Positions 1 through 5,830 of a DNA stretch of 6,001 nt are shown piece after piece. Each line of letters opens with the position of its first letter. Position 1 is the stretch's first letter. The notes beneath the pieces were generated by a model. It saw only the letters and a list, made by a program, of their open reading frames with translations, searched no databases and was not told the origin of the DNA. The stretch lies in NCBI GenBank assembly GCA_947629115.1, contig CANRCL010000069.1, positions 1 through 6,001 on the forward strand, in the 5' to 3' direction. The translations under genes were made by a program, and so were the position numbers. Origin of the DNA: an uncultured Bacilli bacterium. Its GTDB lineage: Bacteria; Bacillota_I; Bacilli_A; RF39; UBA660.

Positions 1-89
1 AAGAGGGATTTAGTGATTATATATCTAAACCAATTGATAAAAAAGAATTAGAAAGAGTACTTAAAACTTATTTAAATGCAAAAGAATAG
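1..89 (+). CDS. C-terminal end of a response-regulator receiver domain, probably of a hybrid histidine kinase (partial)
   Basis: An open frame enters from the left edge (first whole codon at position 3) and stops at TAG 87-89. The 28 visible residues contain SDYISKPIDKKELERVL, which is the end of a CheY-like receiver domain. The Lys-Pro pair is the conserved lysine and cis-proline after beta strand 5, and the rest is the final helix. The phosphorylatable aspartate lies outside the window. Because an HPt protein and a second free receiver follow directly, the likeliest parent is a hybrid sensor kinase carrying a C-terminal receiver, which would pass phosphate from this receiver to the HPt. A stand-alone receiver or a receiver-first regulator cannot be excluded from so short a piece. 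The receiver identity is fairly sure; the hybrid-kinase assignment is inference. Confidence 0.7.
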   Translation, partial: EGFSDYISKPIDKKELERVLKTYLNAKE

Positions 90-95
90 ATAATG

Positions 96-104
96 TGATA
101 TAAT
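96..104 (+). promoter_or_regulatory. Putative extended -10 promoter before the HPt gene
   Basis: TGATATAAT is a perfect TATAAT hexamer (99-104) with the TGn extension, lying in the 38-base gap between the receiver stop codon and the HPt start. No good -35 hexamer is visible at the usual distance, which extended -10 promoters tolerate. Transcription would start near 111, just before the AAGGA ribosome binding site at 114-118. It could give the HPt, receiver and flavoprotein genes expression independent of the upstream gene. In such A/T-rich DNA a chance match is possible. Confidence 0.45.
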
Positions 105-127
105 TTAAATAGTAAGGATGGTAGATT

Positions 128-490
128 ATGAAAGATGTAAGTATTTTAGAAAATAATGGGGTCGATTTAGAGTATGCTGTATCATTACTTGGGGATTTAT
201 CATTTTATGATGAAACATTAGAGGCTTTTTTAGAAGAAAATGAAACTAGAATTCCTAATATAGAAAAATATAAAAATGAAAGTAATATGGAAGATTATGC
301 TATATTGGTTCACGCTTTAAAAAGTGATTCTAAATATTTAGGTTTTATGTCTTTAGCAGATATTGCTTATGAACACGAACTTGCTAGTAAAGCCAATAAT
401 GTTGATGAAGTAAATAAAAAGTATGATGAATTAATTAAAGAAGTAAATAAGTATACAGAACTTGCTCATAAATATTTAGGAAAGGATTAA
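128..490 (+). CDS. Histidine phosphotransfer (HPt) domain protein
   Basis: This 120-residue cytoplasmic protein is a single HPt four-helix bundle. It would carry a phosphoryl group between the receiver of a hybrid kinase and a downstream receiver. The signature HALKSDSKYLG places the phosphorylated histidine at residue 62, with the conserved lysine at 65 and the helix-turning Leu-Gly at 71-72. The preceding stretch, with acidic helices around residues 12-40, fits the usual first helices of the fold. No kinase, receiver or output domain is attached. The ATG at 128 is preceded by AAGGA at 114-118, 9 bases away. The stop codon lies 3 bases before the next gene, a receiver, so the two are almost certainly cotranscribed and are probable direct partners. 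The signal sensed is unknown because the sensor lies outside the window. Confidence 0.88.
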   Translation: MKDVSILENNGVDLEYAVSLLGDLSFYDETLEAFLEENETRIPNIEKYKNESNMEDYAILVHALKSDSKYLGFMSLADIAYEHELASKANNVDEVNKKYDELIKEVNKYTELAHKYLGKD

Positions 491-493
491 TAT

Positions 494-877
494 ATGAAGA
501 AAATTTTAGTAGCAGATGATTCAAAAATAATAAGTAATATTATTAGTAGAGCATTTCAAAATGAATACGAAGTAGTAGTAGCAGTTAATGGTAAAGAAGC
601 CATTGATATTGTTAAAAATAATGTTGATGATTCAATTATTGGCTTATTTTTAGATTTAAATATGCCAGAAGTAGATGGTTTTGCTGTTTTAGATTATTTT
701 AAAGAAAATAATTTATTTAAAAGAATACCAGTATGTATTATTACTGGAGATGTTCAAAAAGAAAGAGTTGATAGGTCATTTAATTATGATATAGTTGATG
801 TATTAGCCAAACCTTTTACTTTTGATAAAGTTAGAGAAGAAGTAGAAAAAATTGTTAATTTAAATAATATGGTGTAG
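494..877 (+). CDS. Single-domain response regulator (CheY-like receiver)
   Basis: This 127-residue protein is one complete receiver domain and nothing more. Asp8 and Asp9 form the acidic magnesium pocket, and Asp54 in [12 protein letters not shown] is the phosphoacceptor. Thr84 in IITG is the switch hydroxyl residue, and Lys106 in AKPF is the conserved lysine. All catalytic residues are intact, so phosphorylation is expected. The protein ends about 20 residues after that lysine, with no DNA-binding, GGDEF or enzymatic output domain. It must therefore act by protein contact, pass phosphate on, or serve as a phosphate sink. The start at 494 has GGAAAGGA at 479-486 upstream, 7 bases away. It sits between the HPt gene and a flavoprotein gene with gaps of 3 and 2 bases, which suggests translational coupling. 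The HPt protein is the obvious phosphodonor, by inference. Confidence 0.92.
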   Translation: MKKILVADDSKIISNIISRAFQNEYEVVVAVNGKEAIDIVKNNVDDSIIGLFLDLNMPEVDGFAVLDYFKENNLFKRIPVCIITGDVQKERVDRSFNYDIVDVLAKPFTFDKVREEVEKIVNLNNMV

Positions 878-879
878 GA

Positions 880-1533
880 ATGGATAAAACTATATTGAGA
901 AAATTATCTTATGGATTATACATAGTAAGTAGTAAGTTAGATGATAAATTAGCGGGATGTGTTGTTAATACAGTTGTTCAAATTACTTCAGATAATCCTA
1001 TTTTAGCCATATCTTTAAATAAAAATAATTATACTAATGAAATAATTAAGAAAACTAAAAAAGCAGCCATAATGATTTTAAATAATAATATTAATAAAGA
1101 AGTTATTGGTAAATTTGGCTTTTATAGTAGTAAAGAAGTAAATAAATTTGTTGATAATTATGAACTTATTAACAATTTGCCTATTTTAAAAGATGGAATA
1201 TGTGGTTATATTATTGGTGAATTAGAAAATGTCATCGATGTAGAAACTCACGATATCTTTTTAATAAGAATAAAAGATATGCGTAATTTAAATAATGCTG
1301 AACCATTAACTTATAAATATTATCAAGAACAAATGAAAGGAGTATCATCAAAGAATGCTCCAACTTATGTTGAAGAAAAAATAGAAAAGATGGATAGTAA
1401 AAAATATCGTTGCAAACTTTGCGGCTACATATATGATGATGCTAAAGAAGAAGTTAAATTTGAAGATTTACCAAATGATTGGCATTGTCCATTGTGTGGG
1501 GCTTCTAAAGACCAATTTGAATTAATAAATTAA
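880..1533 (+). CDS. Flavin reductase-rubredoxin fusion (high-molecular-weight rubredoxin type)
   Basis: This 217-residue cytoplasmic redox protein has two modules. Residues 1-155 match a flavin reductase-like, FMN-binding split-barrel domain. They show the early [12 protein letters not shown] strand, the [17 protein letters not shown] core and a ETHDIFL segment with the family-typical histidine at 124. Residues 175-215 are a rubredoxin with iron ligands Cys178, Cys181, Cys203 and Cys206 ([10 protein letters not shown] and [12 protein letters not shown]). The loop between the two knuckles is about ten residues shorter than in free rubredoxins. Residues 156-174 are a charged linker. In Moorella a protein of this architecture (Hrb) takes electrons from NADH and passes them to a flavodiiron protein that reduces NO or oxygen. 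A similar role is inferred here, with the partner not in the window. The ATG begins 2 bases after the receiver gene and has only a weak GGTG/TAGGA site, which fits coupled translation. A bidirectional hairpin terminator follows directly. Confidence 0.88.
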   Translation: MDKTILRKLSYGLYIVSSKLDDKLAGCVVNTVVQITSDNPILAISLNKNNYTNEIIKKTKKAAIMILNNNINKEVIGKFGFYSSKEVNKFVDNYELINNLPILKDGICGYIIGELENVIDVETHDIFLIRIKDMRNLNNAEPLTYKYYQEQMKGVSSKNAPTYVEEKIEKMDSKKYRCKLCGYIYDDAKEEVKFEDLPNDWHCPLCGASKDQFELIN

Positions 1534-1564
1534 AAAAGACTTGAAATTTTAATCAAGTCTTTTT
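1533..1564. terminator. Bidirectional intrinsic terminator between convergent operons
   Basis: Arms 1533-1544 and 1553-1564 are perfectly complementary (core AAAGACTTGA / TCAAGTCTTT) around the 8-base loop AATTTTAA. On the plus strand the hairpin ends in a T run (1560-1564); on the minus strand the mirrored A run provides the U tract. It starts at the last base of the flavoprotein stop codon. It also contains two of the three bases of the PBP stop codon (1563-1565), so it serves both converging transcripts with no spare intergenic DNA. Confidence 0.88.
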
Positions 1565-4211
1565 AGTTTAAATCATTTTCTAAATCATTTTGATTATCAT
1601 TAGTTGTATTATTATTAGTATCATTATTTTCTGTACTATTGTTATTTTCAGTATCATTATTAGTATTATCTTCAACCATATTACCAATATTATTATCAAT
1701 TGTTCTGGCATTGATTACAAGTCCTGAACTAGCATTTTTATTAAATATAGTATAAGCCGATTTAACAACAAATGTATAATCGCCACCAGTTGGTACCATA
1801 TAAGTAAAGGTATTACTATTAGTTGAACCAATTCTTGTTTCATTACCACTAGCATCTCTTAAATAGATTACATAATTTAAAGTACCAATATTTTTATTAT
1901 TATATTCAATTCTTTTATTATAATATGCATTTGCATCTTCACCACAATATTGTTCAAATAAACTAGACAAATAAGTTGGATTAATTAAATCCGGTGTTTT
2001 AATGGCATTCCATGAAAGAGTAATTGTATTACCACCATTATAAGAATAATTACCATTAGTTGGATTATCTAATTGACTAAATCTCTTTGATACTTCAGTT
2101 GGTTCAGTACCTTCCAAGAAGTATTCTGTCACACATAAACTAGATGGTGTATTAGCACTACATAATTGTGGAGGGAAACTTTGAACTTCAACATTAGCCG
2201 TCACCACATTTTTAGGTTGTTCAAATTGTTTACAGCCTTTATGTAATTTGGCTAATTCTTTCATAATATTTTTACGAGCCGCTCCACCAGTAGTACTATT
2301 AAAATTAAATCCTGTTTCTTTGTGGTCTGCTTCGGCTTTATCTAGACTTTCATAACCATACCAGAAAGCGATAGAGTATTTACTTGAATATGTTACATAC
2401 CAAGAGTCACTAATGGCTCCACTACTAAGGCCATGTTTTTCTTTTGTTTGTTTATCTAAGTTAGTTGTACCAGTTTTACCAGCAATACCATCACTTCTAC
2501 CAGTAGTAGTATTTCTTTTAGTACCATATACATCATCTAAAATAGAAGTTAACATATATGCCGTACTTTCTTCCATTACTTTCTTTTGGGTATAACTATG
2601 AGTTTTTTCTTTTTCCGTGACTGTATTAATTACTTTTGTATAAGCATAAGGCTCAATGTAATAACCACCTCGAGCGAAAGTACCATAAACAGCCGATATT
2701 TCTAATGGAGAAGCAGTAATATCACCACCACCGATTGAAACCGGTTCATATAATTCTTTACCATAATCTATACCAATACTATGAGCAAAGTTTTCAATTA
2801 TCGTTTTATCTAAATCATAAACTTGTCTAAATATTTTTAAAGCCGGTACATTTCTTGAATCACTTAACGCATATCTAATTGATATAATGCCTTTCCAACC
2901 ACCATCATAGTTGGCTGGGGCTTTATTACTATTTCGATAATTTGTTTTCTCATCATTAACAGTGGCATAACTACTTTGAGATATATGCTCAATAAACATT
3001 GCATAATCCATAAATGGTTTAGCCGTTGAACCAGGTTGTCTACGAGTTAAACTAAAGTTAGTACCTTTAGCAGTATAATTTCTACCACCAGATAAGGCTA
3101 CAATGGAACCATTACTAGAAGAAGTAATAGCAATACCTTCTTGAATAACATCAGATGGGAATTTATAAACTTCGCCTTTTTCAACTTTTTCTAATACTTT
3201 TTGAACTTCAGGGTCATAAGTTGTATAAATTTTTAAAGCAACTTTCATTGGGTCAACATTTAAATCTTCTTTAACTTCATTTATTACATAATCAACAAAT
3301 GCTTGATAATTTTCTACTTTTAATTTTTGTTTACTTTGTTCTACTAATAAACTACTAACTGGAATTTCTAATACAGCATCTTTTTGTTCTTCCGTAATAT
3401 ATCCATGTCTAACCATTAATTTTAAAACTGTATTTTGTCTTATTCGACATCCTTCTTCATTAGTATAAGGATTATACCAAGCCGGATTTTGGAACATTCC
3501 TACTAATAGTGATGCTTCCGGTAAACTTAAATCTTTAGCCGATTTACCAAAATAATATAAACTGGCTTCTTCAATACCATAAATACCAGATTTAATATTA
3601 ATATTACCAGCATTAGCAAACCATTCACTATTAAGATAGAATTCTATTATTTCTTCTTTAGTATAATTGGCCTCTAGTTTAAAGACCGCCATATAGATAT
3701 CTTTAAATTTTCTAACGATTCCTTTCATACCATGGCTTTCGGCTTCAGGTCCACCATTATAAGTATTTTTAATTACTTGCATTGAAAGAGTAGAAGCACC
3801 ACCAGCATCTTTTTTACCTAATAATTGGAAAAATGACGCCTTTAAGAAACGAACTAAATCAATACCATTATGTTGAAAAAATCTTGAGTCTTCAGTAGCA
3901 ACTACTGCATCAATCATTACATCAGGTATTTCATCATAAGTAAGTAGCGTACTATTAAATGCTCCAACTCTCGCAAATTCATTACCATTTACATCGTATA
4001 AAATTGTTGGTTCTTTTTGGAATAATTGTTCTTTATCAAAATCTGGAGAAGTGACTACAATATAAAGTAAGAAAGCAAGAGCAATACTAATTATGACAAT
4101 TGCTACTACTAAACAAATATTTAAAATACTTTTCCAAATAACTTTCTTTTCTTTTACTTCTTTTGTATTTTTATTTTCTTTTTTCGGTTTTTTAGTTTGT
4201 ATTTTTTTCAT
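1563..4211 (-). CDS. ponA: Class A penicillin-binding protein (bifunctional glycosyltransferase/transpeptidase, PBP1 type)
   Basis: This 882-residue bifunctional enzyme polymerises lipid II and cross-links peptidoglycan outside the membrane. A lysine-rich cytoplasmic tail (1-26) precedes one membrane anchor (about 28-54). The GT51 domain (about 65-250) has EDSRFFQHNGID with catalytic Glu107, GGASTLSMQVIKN at 137-149, RKFKD at 167-171 and KEEIIEFYLN at 185-194. The transpeptidase domain (about 355-655) has Ser395-Thr-Ala-Lys398, Ser452-Arg-Asn454 and Lys579-Thr-Gly581, all intact. A fibronectin type III-like domain follows (about 725-838), then an Asn/Asp/Thr-rich tail (845-882). This layout resembles B. 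subtilis PBP1 (PonA, 914 residues), whose gene is also paired with recU. The family-conserved Glu in the RKxxE motif is Asp171 here. The exported part carries cysteines at 660, 684, 693 and 756. The ATG overlaps the recU stop (ATGA) and has a perfect AGGAGG 6 bases upstream. Confidence 0.96.
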   Translation of the reverse strand: MKKIQTKKPKKENKNTKEVKEKKVIWKSILNICLVVAIVIISIALAFLLYIVVTSPDFDKEQLFQKEPTILYDVNGNEFARVGAFNSTLLTYDEIPDVMIDAVVATEDSRFFQHNGIDLVRFLKASFFQLLGKKDAGGASTLSMQVIKNTYNGGPEAESHGMKGIVRKFKDIYMAVFKLEANYTKEEIIEFYLNSEWFANAGNINIKSGIYGIEEASLYYFGKSAKDLSLPEASLLVGMFQNPAWYNPYTNEEGCRIRQNTVLKLMVRHGYITEEQKDAVLEIPVSSLLVEQSKQKLKVENYQAFVDYVINEVKEDLNVDPMKVALKIYTTYDPEVQKVLEKVEKGEVYKFPSDVIQEGIAITSSSNGSIVALSGGRNYTAKGTNFSLTRRQPGSTAKPFMDYAMFIEHISQSSYATVNDEKTNYRNSNKAPANYDGGWKGIISIRYALSDSRNVPALKIFRQVYDLDKTIIENFAHSIGIDYGKELYEPVSIGGGDITASPLEISAVYGTFARGGYYIEPYAYTKVINTVTEKEKTHSYTQKKVMEESTAYMLTSILDDVYGTKRNTTTGRSDGIAGKTGTTNLDKQTKEKHGLSSGAISDSWYVTYSSKYSIAFWYGYESLDKAEADHKETGFNFNSTTGGAARKNIMKELAKLHKGCKQFEQPKNVVTANVEVQSFPPQLCSANTPSSLCVTEYFLEGTEPTEVSKRFSQLDNPTNGNYSYNGGNTITLSWNAIKTPDLINPTYLSSLFEQYCGEDANAYYNKRIEYNNKNIGTLNYVIYLRDASGNETRIGSTNSNTFTYMVPTGGDYTFVVKSAYTIFNKNASSGLVINARTIDNNIGNMVEDNTNNDTENNNSTENNDTNNNTTNDNQNDLENDLN
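1566..1679 (-). repeat. Low-complexity Asn/Asp/Thr-rich coding tail of the PBP (imperfect trinucleotide repeats)
   Basis: The last 38 codons of the PBP are mostly AAT, GAT, AAC, ACT and GAA. On the plus strand they appear as imperfect ATT/ATC/AGT triplets. The encoded tail is hydrophilic and presumably disordered, exposed outside the cell beyond the fibronectin-like domain. B. subtilis PBP1 also ends in a low-complexity Asn-rich tail, so its presence fits the family. Triplet runs of this kind are prone to length change by slippage, so the length may differ between strains (inference). Confidence 0.7.
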
Positions 4212-4765
4212 TCGATACCTCCTATAATATCAACGTATTTGAGATAATTTAATCCTTTAGTATAATTATATTCTAATAAATAACCATATTCTTTAATAAA
4301 ACTATAAGGAATACTTTTTCTTTCATTAGTATTGATAAAATCAATTAAATCTGGACCATTAAGTAAATAAATTAATCCATTTATTTGAATAATTAAAAAA
4401 GTAATTCCCCCATGTCTTATTACATTACTAATATGTTTTAATTGATGAGGATGAATATTACTTAAAGGAAAAGAAGTTCTTGAATTAGTATGTTTAGCAT
4501 CAAATTCAATATATTTTCCTTTATATAATCCATTGTAATCTAAAGTTGAGGGACTAGCAAAATATGCTTTATCAATCACTTGTTTATTATTTGAATAATT
4601 AACATTAACTACCCCAATAGGAGTGGGTTTTTTATAAATAAGAGCAATATCTTTTTCTAATAGATATTCATTAGTGTCATTAATGATTTGTTCTAAATCC
4701 ATTCCTCTATTAGCATAATTAATCGTTTTATGATATTCTTTTTTAATTTGATTGGGATAATTCAC
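4208..4765 (-). CDS. recU: Holliday junction resolvase RecU
   Basis: RecU is a homodimeric, magnesium-dependent endonuclease that cuts Holliday junctions during recombinational repair and chromosome segregation in Firmicutes. With the start chosen here it has 185 residues, slightly under the roughly 200 of B. subtilis RecU. Recognisable blocks are YPN at the N terminus, ANRGMDLEQIINDTN, the stalk segment KKPTPIGVVNV, STLDYNGLYKGKYIEFDAK and SFPLSNIHPHQ. The metal site uses Asp76 and Lys91. The position of catalytic Glu101 of B. subtilis is Asp89 (FDAK instead of FEAK). I chose GTG 4765 over the longer GTG at 4774. The perfect AGGTGA at 4776-4771 sits 5 bases before 4765 but overlaps 4774, and the shorter protein begins close to YPN as known RecU proteins do. 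It overlaps the PBP gene by 4 bases (ATGA) and ends in TGA. The recU-PBP pairing is conserved in Bacilli. Confidence 0.93.
   Translation of the reverse strand: MNYPNQIKKEYHKTINYANRGMDLEQIINDTNEYLLEKDIALIYKKPTPIGVVNVNYSNNKQVIDKAYFASPSTLDYNGLYKGKYIEFDAKHTNSRTSFPLSNIHPHQLKHISNVIRHGGITFLIIQINGLIYLLNGPDLIDFINTNERKSIPYSFIKEYGYLLEYNYTKGLNYLKYVDIIGGIE
4218..4223 (-). promoter_or_regulatory. Strong ribosome binding site for the PBP inside the recU coding end
   Basis: On the minus strand AGGAGG, within TATAGGAGGTATCG, lies 6 bases before the PBP ATG (4211-4209). It is embedded in the last codons of recU, which it forces to read Gly-Gly. It fixes the PBP start and shows that the PBP can initiate strongly on its own, beyond termination-reinitiation at the ATGA overlap. 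Confidence 0.9.
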
Positions 4766-4770
4766 ACATT

Positions 4771-4776
4771 TCACCT
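4771..4776 (-). promoter_or_regulatory. Ribosome binding site that decides the recU start
   Basis: AGGTGA on the minus strand is fully complementary to part of the 16S rRNA anti-Shine-Dalgarno tail. It lies 5 bases before GTG 4765, a suitable distance for this part of the motif. The alternative GTG at 4774-4772 is contained in the motif itself, so it could be used only from a leaderless message. Confidence 0.65.
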
Positions 4777-4783
4777 ATATATA

Positions 4784-4812
4784 ATTATAGCAAATTTTTT
4801 CTTATTTATAAA
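4784..4812 (-). promoter_or_regulatory. Putative recU-pbp promoter
   Basis: On the minus strand TTTATA (4812-4807, four of six bases of the -35 consensus) is separated by 17 bases from a perfect TATAAT (4789-4784). Transcription would start near 4777, leaving a leader of only about 12 bases before GTG 4765. It follows directly after the terminator of the upstream carboxypeptidase gene, which supports a separate recU-pbp unit. A chance match in A/T-rich DNA remains possible. Confidence 0.6.
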
Positions 4813-4824
4813 TAACTTCCATAT

Positions 4825-4854
4825 AAAAAAATGCCTACTTTACAAAGTAAGCAT
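4825..4854 (-). terminator. Intrinsic terminator overlapping the end of the carboxypeptidase gene
   Basis: On the minus strand ATGCTTACTTT (4854-4844) pairs with AAAGTAGGCAT (4841-4831) across a tiny loop, followed by a T run at 4830-4825. One pair (4850/4835) is a G-U wobble in the minus-strand RNA but a C-A mismatch in the plus-strand RNA, and no T run follows in the plus direction. The terminator is therefore one-directional. The stem includes the codons for the last five residues, AYFVK, and the TAG stop. Confidence 0.87.
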
Positions 4855-5797
4855 AATATTCGTCAAATGTAATATGATTTTCGTAAATATAAGTAGCGGC
4901 TTCAATGCCAACATAACGGAAATGCCAAGATTCAAAATTATAACCAGTAATAGATACTTTATCTTCAGGATATCTTAAAATAAAACCATATTTATGAGCA
5001 TTTTCTAATAACCATTTATAAGAATCAGAATCTTTAAAATTAGCAGATGAATAACCTTTTTCAAATATGTCTAGTGAATAACCTGTTTGATGTTCTGAAT
5101 ATCCCGGACGAGCAGCGATTGAATCAGCATAATCAGTTCCTTGTTTTTTATATTCATTGTAAACGGCTTCTTGTTTTTCATAAGTTCGGTATGAAGAGTT
5201 AACCATTAAATAATATCCGGCTTCATGACTAGCCCGCCACATATTTAAAAAAGCATTATAAGTATCTTCAGTCACTTTTTGACTTCCTAATTCACCATAA
5301 GCATAGTCCATTCCCACACTTACTAAATTTTCTGGAGTATATGTATTATCTAAATAATTATATTTATTTACTAACATTAATTCTTTTTTAGATATATCCG
5401 TTGGAGTAGTATCAGTGTAATATTCTTCATTCGTTTTAGTATTAATTTTTTCTACTATTTCGGTTAATGATTTATCTTTTTCTTTTTCAGCATAATCTAA
5501 ATAATTATAAAATTTGTCATAAATAAAATATTTTTCATTGACTAAATTTATATATATTTCATTTTTTTCTTTACTTAATATATAATCTATTTCTTTATTT
5601 TGAAACTTATCTTTAATTATTTTAATATCATCATTATCATAACCCAATAAACTTAATTTATAATCATAAGTTTTTTCATATTCTTTTTGATTTTTTATTT
5701 TAATATATGAATATAAACCTATTCCTAAAAATAATGCCAAAACTACAACAATTAAGCCAACTTTTTTAACCCCGCCTTTAATTTTTAATTTTGCCAT
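4835..5797 (-). CDS. Membrane-anchored M15-family D,D-carboxypeptidase (VanY/LdcB-like)
   Basis: This 320-residue zinc peptidase should trim peptidoglycan stem peptides outside the membrane. A basic N terminus (1-12) and one hydrophobic segment (about 13-32) form a signal anchor with no lipobox cysteine. Residues 40-150 are a charged, helix-rich segment that I cannot assign. The M15B catalytic domain (about 155-315) shows NSSYRTYEKQ (200-209), then SEHQTGYSLDIF with zinc ligands His236 and Asp243. ESWHFRYVG carries catalytic Glu289 and zinc ligand His292. All key residues are present. D-alanine removal is the usual activity of this family (VanY); LdcB-like members act on L,D-tetrapeptides, so exact specificity is open. 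The ATG has AAGGAGG (5809-5803) 5 bases upstream. The gene lies just upstream of recU-pbp but is separated by its own terminator. Sharing a neighbourhood with a PBP fits a cell-wall role. Confidence 0.93.
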   Translation of the reverse strand: MAKLKIKGGVKKVGLIVVVLALFLGIGLYSYIKIKNQKEYEKTYDYKLSLLGYDNDDIKIIKDKFQNKEIDYILSKEKNEIYINLVNEKYFIYDKFYNYLDYAEKEKDKSLTEIVEKINTKTNEEYYTDTTPTDISKKELMLVNKYNYLDNTYTPENLVSVGMDYAYGELGSQKVTEDTYNAFLNMWRASHEAGYYLMVNSSYRTYEKQEAVYNEYKKQGTDYADSIAARPGYSEHQTGYSLDIFEKGYSSANFKDSDSYKWLLENAHKYGFILRYPEDKVSITGYNFESWHFRYVGIEAATYIYENHITFDEYYAYFVK

Positions 5798-5821
5798 TTG
5801 AGCCTCCTTATTATTAGTATT

Positions 5822-5830
5822 ATTGTATCA
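5822..5830 (-). promoter_or_regulatory. Putative extended -10 promoter of the carboxypeptidase gene
   Basis: On the minus strand TGATACAAT is a TACAAT hexamer (5827-5822, five of six consensus bases) with the TGn extension. No clear -35 hexamer lies 16-18 bases upstream. Transcription would start near 5815, giving a leader of about 17 bases that begins just ahead of the AAGGAGG site. This is the same layout as the putative promoter before the HPt gene. Confidence 0.45.

Noticed and set aside
1566..1680. CRISPR-like or tandem repeat array suggested by recurring ATTATT/ATCATT units
   Set aside because: The units are imperfect triplets in frame with the PBP and encode its Asn/Asp/Thr-rich tail. 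There are no spacers of regular length.
2413..2595. Open frame of 60 codons on the plus strand
   Set aside because: It lies entirely opposite the transpeptidase domain of the PBP, whose coding is secure, has no ribosome binding site and no recognisable product.
4730..4978. Open frame of 82 codons on the plus strand, hydrophobic N terminus
   Set aside because: It runs antisense across the recU start, the intergenic terminator/promoter and the M15 catalytic motifs. Its Phe/Ile-rich sequence is what reverse-read A/T-rich coding gives, and it has no ribosome binding site.
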